A stretch of 64,000 nt of DNA from Amycolatopsis roodepoortensis (GCF_014873915.1 NZ_JADBEJ010000005.1:1860001-1924000), one strand, 5' to 3'; shown: positions 40,789 through 49,533, counted from the stretch's first letter. The notes: generated from the letters alone by a model not told the origin. Numbers and translations: made by a program.

Positions 40789-42263
40789 TGCGCACTGTCA
40801 CCGGTCCGAGTGACCACGTGGTGGTGATCGGTGGCGGGCTCGCCGGGCTGTCGGCGACGCTGCACCTGCTCGGCGCCGGCCGCCGGGTGACCCTGCTGGA
40901 GCAGGACAAGAGCCCGGGAGGCCGGGCCGGACAGGCGGATTTCGGCGGCAACACCGTCGACACCGGCGCCAGTGTGCTGACCATGCCGGAGCTGCTCGAC
41001 GAGGCCTTTTCCGCGGTCGGTGAATCCCTGGCGGGCAACCTCACGCTGACCCGGCTCGACCCGGCCTACCGCGCGCGGTTCGCCGACGGCAGCACGATCG
41101 CCGTGCACACCGAGGCTGCGGCCATGGAGGCAGAGATCCGCGCGGCCGCGGGCCCGGCCGAGGCCGACGGATATCGCAGGCTCCGCCGCTGGCTGACCGA
41201 GCTGTACGCGGTCCAGAAGGACCACTTCATCGGCGCGAACTTCGATTCCCCGCTCGATCTCGTGCGCCCGGAGCTGGCGAAATTGGCCGCACTGGGCGGT
41301 TTCGGCCGCCTCGGCCCGAAGATCAGCCAGTTCCTGCGTGACGACCGGGTGCGCCGCCTGTTCTCCTTCCAGGCGCTCTACGCGGGCCTCGATCCGGCGC
41401 GCGCGATCGGCGCGTACGGCGTCATCTCCTACATGGACACCGTCGGCGGGGTCTACTACCCGTGGGGCGGGATGGGCGAGATCGCGCGGGCCATGGCGAA
41501 CGCGGCCGAACGCGCCGGCGCGGAACTGCGCTTCGGCACCGAAGCCGCTTGGCTGGAAAGGGTTTCCTCGCGGGTGCGCGCGGTGCGGACCCGCACGGGC
41601 GAGCGGATCCCTTGCGACACAGTGGTTCTGGCGACCGAACTCGGCACCGCGTACCGGCTGCTCGGCGCGCGCCCCCGGCGGCCGCTGCCGCTGCGGTACT
41701 CGCCGTCGGCCGTCGTACTGCACGGGCACGCGCCGAAAACCTGGCCGGATCTGGGCCACCACACCATCTTCTTCGGTCACGCCTGGGAGAAGACGTTCTC
41801 GGAGATCATCCGCGAGGGCAAGCTGATGAGCGACCCCTCGCTGCTGGTGACCCGGCCGACCGCGACCGAACCGGGCCTCTCCCCCGGCGGCGACCAGGTG
41901 ATCTCGGTGCTCGCCCCGGCGCCGAACCTGCGCCGCGGCGAGATCGACTGGCACCGGGTCGGGCCCGCCTATCGCGCGGAACTGGTGCGCACCCTGGAAA
42001 AGCGCGGCCTCGCCGGGTTCGCGGACGACTTCTCGATCGACGAGACGATCACCCCGGAAGGCTGGGCGGAGCGCGGGCTCACCGCGGGCACGCCGTTCTC
42101 GCTCGCGCACACCTTCGCCCAGACCGGCCCGTTCCGGCCGGGAAACCTCGTGCGAGCGGCGGAAAACGTCGTACTGGCGGGCTGCGGGACCACGCCCGGC
42201 GTCGGCATCCCGCCGGTGGTGATCTCGGGCAGGCTCGCGGCGGGAAGGGTCACCGGCCGATGA
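40788..42263 (+). CDS. crtI: Phytoene desaturase CrtI
   Basis: 491 residues. It introduces double bonds into phytoene to give lycopene or a shorter polyene. The FAD-binding start is VVVIGGGLAGLSATLHLL (about 8-25) followed by LEQDKSPGGRAG, and the C-terminal family signature is in VLAGCGTTPGVGIPPVVISGR. The ATG overlaps the crtE stop by one base. Length is normal for bacterial CrtI. The number of desaturation steps cannot be told from the sequence. Confidence 0.9.
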   Translation: MRTVTGPSDHVVVIGGGLAGLSATLHLLGAGRRVTLLEQDKSPGGRAGQADFGGNTVDTGASVLTMPELLDEAFSAVGESLAGNLTLTRLDPAYRARFADGSTIAVHTEAAAMEAEIRAAAGPAEADGYRRLRRWLTELYAVQKDHFIGANFDSPLDLVRPELAKLAALGGFGRLGPKISQFLRDDRVRRLFSFQALYAGLDPARAIGAYGVISYMDTVGGVYYPWGGMGEIARAMANAAERAGAELRFGTEAAWLERVSSRVRAVRTRTGERIPCDTVVLATELGTAYRLLGARPRRPLPLRYSPSAVVLHGHAPKTWPDLGHHTIFFGHAWEKTFSEIIREGKLMSDPSLLVTRPTATEPGLSPGGDQVISVLAPAPNLRRGEIDWHRVGPAYRAELVRTLEKRGLAGFADDFSIDETITPEGWAERGLTAGTPFSLAHTFAQTGPFRPGNLVRAAENVVLAGCGTTPGVGIPPVVISGRLAAGRVTGR

Positions 42264-43189
42264 ACGAGCTCGACGCCGCGGGTGTCACCGAGCCGTCGTT
42301 GCGGGCCGCGTACACCGAATGCCGCCGCATCAACGCGCACTACGGGCGCACGTTCTTCCTCGCGACCAGGCTGCTGCCGGCGCGGACGCGCCCGTTCGCG
42401 CACGCGCTGTACGGCTTCGCGCGGATGGCGGACGAAGTGGTCGACAACCCCGCGCCCGGCACCGATCCCGCCGTCGCGCTCGACGAGGTCGCCGTCATGG
42501 TCGCGCGGGTCTTCGACGGCGGCACGCCCGCCGACCCGGTGCTGGCCGCGCTCGCCGACACCGTGCGGCGCCACGACCTGGACCGCGAGCTGTTCGACGC
42601 GTTCCTGCGGTCCATGGCGATGGACCTCAAGATCACCGAGTACGCCACCTACGCCGAGCTGCACGAGTACATCCACGGTTCGGCCGAGGTGATCGGGCTG
42701 CAGATGCTGCCCGTCTTCGGCACCGTCGTCCCGGTCGCCGAAGCCGCGCCCGGGGCCGCCGCGCTGGGTGAGGCGTTCCAGCTGACCAACTTCCTGCGTG
42801 ACGTCGGCGAAGACCTCGACCGGGGAAGGCTGTACCTGCCGACCGAGGAGCTGGCCGCGTTCGGCGTCGACCGCGAACTGCTCGAATGGTCGCGTGCCCG
42901 TGGCCTGCCCGACCGGCGGGTGCGGCGCGCGCTCGCCGTCGCGGTCGCGCGCAACCGGGCGGTCTACCGCCGCGCCGAAGCGGGTATCCCGTTGCTGCGC
43001 CCGGAATCCCGCGACTGCGTGCGGACGGCGCTCGTGCTCTACGAAGGCATTCTCGACGAAATCGCGGCCCTGGGTTACGACGTGCTGAACACCCGCGCGG
43101 TCGTCCCGCGCCGACGGCGGCTGGGTGTCGCACTGCCGAGGTTTTTGGCGAGCGCGTGGAGCAACTCCAGGCTTAGGGTGCGAACATGA
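42260..43189 (+). CDS. crtB: Phytoene synthase CrtB
   Basis: 309 residues. It joins two geranylgeranyl diphosphates head to head to make phytoene. The two aspartate motifs are DEVVD (about 58-62) and DVGEDLDRGRLYLP near residue 182; FFLATRLLPARTR and AFQLTNFLRDVGED are further squalene/phytoene synthase markers. The ATG overlaps the crtI stop by four bases. With crtE and crtI the cluster can make a C40 carotenoid up to lycopene. No cyclase, ketolase or glycosyltransferase gene is present in the window. Confidence 0.93.
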   Translation: MNELDAAGVTEPSLRAAYTECRRINAHYGRTFFLATRLLPARTRPFAHALYGFARMADEVVDNPAPGTDPAVALDEVAVMVARVFDGGTPADPVLAALADTVRRHDLDRELFDAFLRSMAMDLKITEYATYAELHEYIHGSAEVIGLQMLPVFGTVVPVAEAAPGAAALGEAFQLTNFLRDVGEDLDRGRLYLPTEELAAFGVDRELLEWSRARGLPDRRVRRALAVAVARNRAVYRRAEAGIPLLRPESRDCVRTALVLYEGILDEIAALGYDVLNTRAVVPRRRRLGVALPRFLASAWSNSRLRVRT

Positions 43190-43974
43190 CCTCTGCTGCG
43201 AACAAGAAGATCAGGATCGGCGTCCAGCTGCAGCCCCAGCACGCCGAGTACAAGGCGATCCGCCGGGCGGCTTCGGAGGCCGAAGACCTCGGTGTGGACA
43301 TCGTCTTCAACTGGGACCACTTCTACCCGCTCTACGGTGAGCCCGAAGGTCTGCACTACGAGTGCTGGACCATGCTGGGCGCCTGGGCGGAGTCCACGTC
43401 GCGGGTCGAGATCGGCGCGCTGGTGACGTGCAACAGCTACCGCAACCCCGAACTGCTGGCCGACATGGCCCGCACCGTCGACAACATCTCCGACGGGCGG
43501 CTGATCCTCGGCATCGGCTCCGGCTGGTTCGAGAAGGACTACGACGAGTACGGCTACGAGTTCGGCACCGCCGGCGGACGGCTCGACAACCTCGCGGAGG
43601 CTCTCCCGCGGATCGAAAGCCGGCTGGGCAAGCTGAACCCGCAGCCGGTCCGGGACATCCCGGTGCTGATCGGTGGCGGCGGCGAGAAGAAGACCCTGCG
43701 CCTGGTGGCGAAGCACGCCGACATCTGGCACGGCTTCGGCGACCCGGAGGTCGTGGAGCGCAAGGTCAAGATCCTCGACCAGCACTGCGCCGACGTCGGC
43801 CGGGACCCGAAGGAGATCGAGCGTTCGGTCGCCGTCGAGGGCGAGCCCGAGGAACTGGGCCCGAAGCTGCTGGAGCTGGGTGTCTCGCTGTTCACCGTGG
43901 CGACCGGCGGACCGGACTACAACCTCGACAAGCTGCGGTCCTGGATCGCTTGGCGGGACAAGCAGCAGTCCTGA
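43186..43974 (+). CDS. LLM-class F420-dependent oxidoreductase
   Basis: 262 residues with the luciferase-like TIM barrel. The region FNWDHFYPLYGEPEGLHYECWTMLGAWA (near residues 40-68) and RLILGIGSGWFEKDYDEYGYEF (near 105) are typical of F420-dependent enzymes of this class; the TIGR-type motif IPVLIGGGGEKKTLRL follows near 157. The start overlaps the crtB stop by four bases, so it is coupled to the carotenoid genes. It may act on a carotenoid or polyprenoid, but this is only suggested by the coupling. A palindrome follows after 11 bases. Confidence 0.85.
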   Translation: MTSAANKKIRIGVQLQPQHAEYKAIRRAASEAEDLGVDIVFNWDHFYPLYGEPEGLHYECWTMLGAWAESTSRVEIGALVTCNSYRNPELLADMARTVDNISDGRLILGIGSGWFEKDYDEYGYEFGTAGGRLDNLAEALPRIESRLGKLNPQPVRDIPVLIGGGGEKKTLRLVAKHADIWHGFGDPEVVERKVKILDQHCADVGRDPKEIERSVAVEGEPEELGPKLLELGVSLFTVATGGPDYNLDKLRSWIAWRDKQQS

Positions 43975-43985
43975 CCCGCTTGGGC

Positions 43986-44031
43986 CTCGTGAGTGGTGAG
44001 GACGGTTAGAACCGTCCTCACCACTCACGAG
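43986..44031. repeat. 46-bp perfect palindrome, family 3 (copy B)
   Basis: Same 22-base arms and two-base loop as 10616-10661, with one base changed in each arm so that pairing is kept. It lies 11 bases after the LLM oxidoreductase stop and is the probable end of the crt operon transcript. Confidence 0.85.
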
Positions 44032-44080
44032 ACTCGACCCATTCGGTACCGGTGTTTCGGCCGGGTGCTGGGCTTGGCCG

Positions 44081-44139
44081 GGTGTCGCGAAAGCCACTTT
44101 CGAGACGTCTGGTGTCCCGAAAGTGGCTTTCGCGACACC
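44081..44139. repeat. Palindrome, family 2 (copy B)
   Basis: GGTGTCGCGAAAGCCACTTT (44081-44100) pairs with its complement ending at 44139; the arms are 22 bases and the loop about 15. It shares the core GCGAAAGCCACTTTCG with 102-148. It stands 48 bases before the stop of the minus-strand CGNR gene, 50 bases after palindrome 43986-44031. Two different families in the same convergent gap act as back-to-back terminators. Confidence 0.8.
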
Positions 44140-44187
44140 AGCGGCCGGAAGCCAGTAGATACCCAAGACACCTTCGGAAAGTACCGT

Positions 44188-44739
44188 TCACGAGCGTTGT
44201 CGCCGATGAGCCGCGACCCGCTCCCGGGTGGCGCACCGCGTCGAGCAATACCGCCGCGGGCTCCCCCCACCCAGGTGCGCGAACGGCTTCCCACAGCCCG
44301 CGGCCGCGCAGAGCCCGCCCGGCGGCGCCTGACGGTCCGCGAGCAGCACGGCCAGCGCGAGCGCGGACGACGTCACCAGCCACGCGCCCCACGGCCCGTC
44401 GTCGTCGGCGTCCACGTGGAGATGCCAGCCGAACCCGTCGGCGTGATCGGTCAGCCGCGGCGGATGCGCGTGACGAGCCAGCAGCCGGTTGAGCACTCCG
44501 GCCGCCTCCGCGACATCCCGCGCCGCGAACACCTCCCGCAGCTCGAAGGCCGCCTCACGCAACGAAGCCACGTCCGACGGCTTCAAGTCGACAGAGGTCT
44601 CGCCATGCGCTTCCAGGACGGAACGGACGTCCAAAGCCGAGGGTTCCGGCGCGAGGAGCACCGTCAGCAGATCCACCGCCCGCTGCGCCGCCGCCCTGGC
44701 CGAGCGGCCCGGCAGGAAATCCCGCTGCGCTGAAGTCAT
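44188..44739 (-). CDS. CGNR zinc-finger / ABATE domain regulator (second)
   Basis: 183 residues from the ATG at 44739. The C-terminal zinc finger reads GGLCAAAGCGKPFAH and then RRYCSTRCATRERVAAHRRQ; here the last pair is CxxxC with ATRERV in place of the exact CGNR. The N-terminal part is the ABATE domain beginning RDFLPGRSARAAAQRAVDLL. A start further upstream at 44763 would overlap the divergent transporter start and is less likely. It probably controls the divergent MFS gene, in the same arrangement as the CGNR gene beside azlC. Confidence 0.82.
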   Translation of the reverse strand: MTSAQRDFLPGRSARAAAQRAVDLLTVLLAPEPSALDVRSVLEAHGETSVDLKPSDVASLREAAFELREVFAARDVAEAAGVLNRLLARHAHPPRLTDHADGFGWHLHVDADDDGPWGAWLVTSSALALAVLLADRQAPPGGLCAAAGCGKPFAHLGGGSPRRYCSTRCATRERVAAHRRQRS

Positions 44740-44761
44740 ATCCCACTGTAACGTCTCACTC

Positions 44762-45928
44762 ATGAGAGGCCGTTACAGGCTCGCCGCCTACCTGACCGGC
44801 GCGACGATCGCCAGGACCGGCGACGAGCTGTCCGGACCGGCGTTGCTGCTGCTCGGCCTGAGCGTCGACGGCTCGGCCGCCACGGGATCCGCGCTGCTCG
44901 CGGGCCTGACGATCTCCGCGGCGGCGGGCGGGCCGCTGCTCGGCGCCCTGCTCGACCGCAGTCCCCGGCCAGGGCGATTGCTGGCTTGGGCGCTGCTGGC
45001 CTACGCGGGCGGGCTCGGCGCCGTGCTGGCACTGGTCGAAATCCCCGCGGCGATCGCGGTGGCCGTCGCGGCCGGGCTGCTCAACCCCGCCTTGGCGGGC
45101 GGGTGGACGGCGCAGCTGCCGAACGTCCGCGGCACGACACCGCTGGCGAGGGCGAGCACGCTCGACGCGATGACGTTCACCGCCGCGAGCCTCGCCGGGC
45201 CAGGACTCGCAGGCCTCGTGGCCGCGTACGCCGGCGCCCCAGCCGCGGTGGCGCTCGCGATCACGCTGGTCGCGGCCGCTTTCCCGGCCGCGTGGTCGCT
45301 TCCGGCCGCCGACGCGAAGCCCATGAGACCGATCCGCCGTCAACTCGCCGACGGGTTCGCGGTGCTCTTCCGCAACCGCGCCCTGCTGCGGGCCACCGCG
45401 ACGTCCACGGTGTCCTTCGTCGGCATCGGGATGGCCATCGTCTGCTATCCGCTGCTCGGCGCCCAACGGCTGGGGAACCCGGGCTTCGGCGCGCTGCTGC
45501 TCACCGTGCTGGCCGCCGCGTCACTGGTCGCGAACGCCGTGCTGGCCCGCAGGCCACCGCCGCCGGACCGCACCGTGCTCGCCAGCACCGTCCTGCTGGG
45601 CGCGAGCTTCCTGCTCGCGGCAGCAGGGCACGACATGGCGACCCTGCTGGCCGCCGCCGTGCTCGCCGGATTCGCCGAAGGGCCGCAGCTTTCGTCGCTG
45701 TTCGCCATCCGGCATCGCGAAGCGCCCGCGGCGGTACGGGCTCAGGTGTTCACGACGGCGGCGAGCGTGAAGATCACCGGACTCGCGGCGGGCGCCGCGC
45801 TCGCGGGACCGCTGAGCGCACTCTCCGTAACCGTCGCGCTGAGCGCCGCGGCGGGCTGCCAGGTCCTGGCGGCCGCGACGTATGTGCTGGTCGGAGCTAG
45901 AAGGCCATCGCCTGCGCGCGCCGCTTGA
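44762..45928 (+). CDS. MFS transporter
   Basis: 388 residues with about twelve hydrophobic segments and the short basic loops usual in small actinobacterial MFS exporters. GGPLLGALLDRSPRPGRLLAW near residue 60 is the equivalent of the conserved loop 2-3 motif. Alanine content is very high. The start at 44762 lies 22 bases from the CGNR start and has the -10-like TGTAAC about 17 bases upstream, so the transcript may be nearly leaderless. It overlaps the end of the convergent Rv2175c-like gene by 32 bases. Substrate unknown. Confidence 0.85.
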   Translation: MRGRYRLAAYLTGATIARTGDELSGPALLLLGLSVDGSAATGSALLAGLTISAAAGGPLLGALLDRSPRPGRLLAWALLAYAGGLGAVLALVEIPAAIAVAVAAGLLNPALAGGWTAQLPNVRGTTPLARASTLDAMTFTAASLAGPGLAGLVAAYAGAPAAVALAITLVAAAFPAAWSLPAADAKPMRPIRRQLADGFAVLFRNRALLRATATSTVSFVGIGMAIVCYPLLGAQRLGNPGFGALLLTVLAAASLVANAVLARRPPPPDRTVLASTVLLGASFLLAAAGHDMATLLAAAVLAGFAEGPQLSSLFAIRHREAPAAVRAQVFTTAASVKITGLAAGAALAGPLSALSVTVALSAAAGCQVLAAATYVLVGARRPSPARAA

Positions 45929-46274
45929 CCTCGGTGCCGTGGCTGGTGCGGAGCGCGTTGACCGGGGTCGTCCCCGGCAGGGTGTCGTCCGCGGCGAAGA
46001 GCCACCGCAGCATCTCCGTCCGGCTGAAACCGGCGTCCGCGAGCACCGTGATGGTGCCCGCCAGGCCCTTGACCACGCCGTCCTTGACCAGGAACGCGAC
46101 CGGGACGTACAGCTCGCCCTTGCGCCGCACGGCGATCAGGTGGCCATCGCGCAGCATCTGGCGGACCTTGTTGGCCGAGACGTTCAGCGCTGTCGCGACC
46201 TCCGGAAGCGGGAGAACGGCCACATCTGCGTCGAGAACGTCGTCGGCGACGGGAATACCACTCACAGGTGACAC
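45897..46274 (-). CDS. Rv2175c-like DNA-binding protein
   Basis: 125 residues. The N-terminal winged-helix/excisionase-like domain contains LPLPEVATALNVSANKVRQMLRDGHL (about 21-46), followed by an Rv2175c-type C-terminal domain with GFSRTEMLRWLFAADDTLPG. In M. tuberculosis Rv2175c is a substrate of the neighbouring kinase PknL and binds DNA when unphosphorylated. Here too the next gene, divergent, is a Ser/Thr kinase, so the pair is conserved. The GTG at 46274 is taken as start; a second GTG at 46265 is possible. It could be a kinase target. Confidence 0.88.
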   Translation of the reverse strand: MSPVSGIPVADDVLDADVAVLPLPEVATALNVSANKVRQMLRDGHLIAVRRKGELYVPVAFLVKDGVVKGLAGTITVLADAGFSRTEMLRWLFAADDTLPGTTPVNALRTSHGTEVKRRAQAMAF

Positions 46275-46449
46275 TGTGCCACATTCCGTCTCCCGCTCCG
46301 TTAGTACGCATGGGTGACGACCCGGACGTGACGATGCGTGCCCGCCCGGTCACGAATACCGCCGATCCGACGAAATGGCGGGAATCGTGATCCCCGGCGT
46401 GCCAGGTCCCGTACACCAGAACATGGGTACTTCCGTACGATCCATAGCC

Positions 46450-48492
46450 GTGACACGCACGGACCCCACGCTGGTGGGCACTCTGCTCGAGGGCCGCTAC
46501 CGGGTGGACAAGCTGCTCGCACGCGGTGGGATGTCGTCGGTGTACCGCGGCGTCGACACCCGCCTCGACCGCCAGGTCGCCATCAAGATCATGGACCCGC
46601 GGTTCGCCGACGACAGGTCGTTCGTCGAGCGTTTCGAGCGGGAGGCCCGGTCGGCGGCCCGGCTGCATCATCCCCACGTGGTGGCGGTGCACGACCAGGG
46701 TTTCGACACCCCCGGCGGCGAGGAGTCCGGCCGCGCGTTCCTGGTCATGGAGCTCGTCGACGGCGGGACCCTGCGCGAACTGCTCGCCGAACGCGGTCCG
46801 CTGGACATCGCGCTCGCGCTGAGCATCACCGAACCCGTCCTTTCCGCGCTGGCCGCGGCGCACGCCGCCGGCCTGGTGCACCGCGACGTCAAACCGGAGA
46901 ACGTCCTGATCGGCCGCGGCGGCACGGCGCTTTCGGGCGGCGTGGTCAAGGTGGGCGACTTCGGCCTGGTCCGCGCGGTCGCGAGCGCGGGCACCACGAG
47001 TTCGAGCGTCATCCTCGGCACCGTCGCCTACGTCTCGCCCGAGCAGGTCGCGACCGGCGCGACCACCTCGCGCGGCGACGTCTACTCGGCCGGGATCCTG
47101 CTGTACGAAATGCTCACCGGACGCCCGCCGTACACCGGCGACACCGCGCTCTCGGTGGCGTACCGGCACGTCAACGACGACGTCCCGCGCCCGAGCGAGC
47201 TGCGGCCGGGCATCCCGCCGCAGCTGGACGAGCTGATCCTGCGCGCCACGCGCCGCGACCCCGAGCAGCGTCCGGCCGACGCCGCGGCGTTCCTCGCCGA
47301 ACTGCACCATCTGCGCACCGTCCTGGGTGTCCCGGCCGTCCCGGTGCCCGTCCCGCTGCCCGCGGACGCCGACCGGGAGACCGACGCCGAACGCACCACC
47401 CCCGGCATCCCCGCCGTCCCGGCGGCCGCCACCACAGTGCTGCCGCCGGTCGCCGAAGCGACCCTGCCGGTCACGGGCCCGCGCGGAACGCAGGCACTGC
47501 ACCGCGAACCGCATATCCCCGCCGCCCAGCCGCCCCGCACGCCTCCGCCTCGGCCCAAACCGGCCGCGGACGGTGAGCAGCCTGAGTCGCGCAAGCGGCT
47601 CTACGTCATGATCGCCGCCGCGGTGCTGGTCCTCGGCGGGCTGATCGGCGCGTTCGCCTTCATCCTCAACGACACCGGGCCGAGCTCGTCGTCCGTGCCG
47701 AAACTGGCGGGGATGAACCAGGCCGCCGCCGGCGACGCGCTCCGCTCGGCGAAGCTGACCCCGGCCTACACCGAGGAGTACAGCGACACCGCCGCCCAGC
47801 ACACGGTGATCCGGTCCGATCCGGCCGAGGGCTCGTCGCTCGCACCGGGCTCCACGGTCAACGTCGTGCTGTCGAAGGGCCGCCCGATCGTGCCGGACAT
47901 CCAGGCCGGGACGAGCCCGCAGGACGCGGAGACGGCGATCAAGGCCGCGCAGCTGACCCCGGTCCAGGGCGAGCAGGAGTACAGCGACGTCGCCAAGAAC
48001 AAGGTGATCCGCGTCGACCCGAGCCCCGGTTCGCAGCTGAACATCGGCGGGCAGGTCACGATCATCCTGTCGAAGGGCCCCGAACCGCTGCCGCCGGTCC
48101 CCGACGTCACCGGGCAGAGCAAGGACGCCGCGTTCCAGATCCTGCAGCAGGCGGGTTTCCAGCCGTTCCAGGCGGGTGAGGAGTTCTCCGACCAGTTCGC
48201 CGCCGGTCAGGTGATCCGCACCGACCCGAAGGGCGGCGGCAAGGCGAGCAACCGCCGCATCGGGGTGTTCGTTTCGAACGCCGTCGAAGTACCGAACGTG
48301 ACGTTCAAGCGGATGGAGGAGGCGTTCCAGATCCTGCGGCAGGCGGGGCTGGAGCCCGACCGTCAGGGTCGCGGAAACGGCAACGGGAACGGCGGCGGAA
48401 ACGGTGGTTTCGACTTCGTCCTGGAGCAGGATCCGAAGCCGGGCACCAAGGTGCCGAAGGGCACGAAAGTGAAGCTCAAGGGCTTCGGGTGA
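46450..48492 (+). CDS. PASTA-domain Ser/Thr protein kinase (pknL position)
   Basis: About 680 residues. Kinase domain: glycine loop ARGGMSSVYRG (24-34), Lys 46 in VAIKIM, catalytic HRDVKPEN (144-151), DFGLVR (170-175) and activation loop GTTSSSVILGT. A Pro-rich linker leads to one transmembrane helix (about 384-406) and four PASTA repeats to the C-terminus, each with a PxVxG/N-type start such as PDVTGQSKDAAFQILQQAGF. PASTA domains sense muropeptides or lipid II. The locus matches pknL of M. tuberculosis, but PknL lacks PASTA domains, so this kinase combines the pknL position with PknB-like architecture. The GTG at 46450 may start a leaderless transcript (TACGAT upstream); earlier ATGs at 46375 and 46423 are possible. 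Confidence 0.88.
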   Translation: MTRTDPTLVGTLLEGRYRVDKLLARGGMSSVYRGVDTRLDRQVAIKIMDPRFADDRSFVERFEREARSAARLHHPHVVAVHDQGFDTPGGEESGRAFLVMELVDGGTLRELLAERGPLDIALALSITEPVLSALAAAHAAGLVHRDVKPENVLIGRGGTALSGGVVKVGDFGLVRAVASAGTTSSSVILGTVAYVSPEQVATGATTSRGDVYSAGILLYEMLTGRPPYTGDTALSVAYRHVNDDVPRPSELRPGIPPQLDELILRATRRDPEQRPADAAAFLAELHHLRTVLGVPAVPVPVPLPADADRETDAERTTPGIPAVPAAATTVLPPVAEATLPVTGPRGTQALHREPHIPAAQPPRTPPPRPKPAADGEQPESRKRLYVMIAAAVLVLGGLIGAFAFILNDTGPSSSSVPKLAGMNQAAAGDALRSAKLTPAYTEEYSDTAAQHTVIRSDPAEGSSLAPGSTVNVVLSKGRPIVPDIQAGTSPQDAETAIKAAQLTPVQGEQEYSDVAKNKVIRVDPSPGSQLNIGGQVTIILSKGPEPLPPVPDVTGQSKDAAFQILQQAGFQPFQAGEEFSDQFAAGQVIRTDPKGGGKASNRRIGVFVSNAVEVPNVTFKRMEEAFQILRQAGLEPDRQGRGNGNGNGGGNGGFDFVLEQDPKPGTKVPKGTKVKLKGFG

Positions 48493-48622
48493 CGCGAAAG
48501 GTGCGGTGAAACCGTTCAGTACCGGCGTGGTCATCGGATACCGTGAAGCGCATGGTGGTCGTTGACGGCGTGAGCGGCAGGTCGGACAGGTTCACCCCGC
48601 GTTCTGCCGCGCCCGGTCCACG

Positions 48623-49417
48623 ATGAGCTTCTTCACCGACGCTCCGCGCAACCGCCCCCTGTTCCCGGTGCCGGAACAGGAACTGTTCGGCTACAACGGC
48701 CGCCCCTGGGTGGAGACGCCGCACGAGTACATCGTCCCGGCGATCCTGCCCTGGTCGATGCCGCTGGGGCGCGCCGAGCGGACCATCGTGGCACTGCGCG
48801 GTATCGAGGTGTGGCCGGAGTCCGTGTCGTTCCAGCTGTCGGTGTACTCGCGTGACCTGCTACTGGACGAACCCGGTGAAGGCCTGATCGACCACCGCCG
48901 CGTCCCGGACTACAACGCGCTGCTGGTCGGGGTGCTCTTCCCCGACGGCAGGCGCGCCAGTTCGGAGACCATCTCCGTGCCGTCGGCCACCAAACCGGAT
49001 CAGCCGGTGCTGCGCGCGCAGGGGCTGGGCGGTTCGGCGTTCCACGTCGACCACGAGATCTTCCTGTGGCCGCTGCCGCCCGACGGGCCGCTGGAGCTCA
49101 TCGTCCAGTGGCTCGACCGCGACATCGAGGAGACACGCACCGCGCTCGACGGCACCGCGATCCGCGACGCCGCCAAGGAGGCGGGCGAGATCTGGCCCGG
49201 CCTGCCCGCGCGGGAGGCGCACGGGCTGCCGGTCCGCCGGGTCGGGGCGCAGGCGATGATCACCCCGGCGTGGCCGCGCGAATCGCAGGGCCCGCCGCCC
49301 TTGCCCCAACCGCCCTTGCCCCAGCCGAAGCGCGCGCCTTCGCCACCCGCCGAGGCGCCCGCTCAGCCGCGGCGCGGCGCTCCGCTGCCGACCCGCCTCC
49401 CGCGCCGGGCCCGCTGA
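48623..49417 (+). CDS. Hypothetical protein, Pro-rich C-terminus
   Basis: 264 residues. The first 200 residues have mixed beta character with regular aromatic and Pro positions (LFGYNGRPWVETPHEYIVPAILPW near 22-45; FHVDHEIFLWPLPPDGPLELIVQWLD near 140-165). The last 50 residues are Pro/Ala/Arg-rich and probably disordered. No signal peptide or membrane helix. I do not recognise a family. It follows the PASTA kinase after 130 bases on the same strand and may be its cotranscribed partner. No overlap supports this. Confidence 0.75.
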   Translation: MSFFTDAPRNRPLFPVPEQELFGYNGRPWVETPHEYIVPAILPWSMPLGRAERTIVALRGIEVWPESVSFQLSVYSRDLLLDEPGEGLIDHRRVPDYNALLVGVLFPDGRRASSETISVPSATKPDQPVLRAQGLGGSAFHVDHEIFLWPLPPDGPLELIVQWLDRDIEETRTALDGTAIRDAAKEAGEIWPGLPAREAHGLPVRRVGAQAMITPAWPRESQGPPPLPQPPLPQPKRAPSPPAEAPAQPRRGAPLPTRLPRRAR

Positions 49418-49430
49418 GGGCCGTAACTCG

Positions 49431-49529
49431 CAACTCGCGTGATCCTGGCCGCAACTCGCGTGATCGAGCGCGTAACTCGTGAGTTACGCCTTGAATCACG
49501 CGAGTTACGCCTGCAATCACGCGAGTGAC
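49431..49529. repeat. Inverted array of AACTCGCGTGAT units (copy A)
   Basis: Units with the core AACTCGCGTGATC occur in forward sense at about 49431 and 49451, then the centre CGTAACTCGTGAGTTACG (49470-49487) is itself palindromic, and the complement AATCACGCGAGTTACGCC follows twice. Unit spacing is about 21 bases. The same core and design occur at 62020-62148. It separates the hypothetical gene from the convergent NAD(P)-binding gene and could fold into one long hairpin. Confidence 0.8.
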
Positions 49530-49533
49530 GGGT

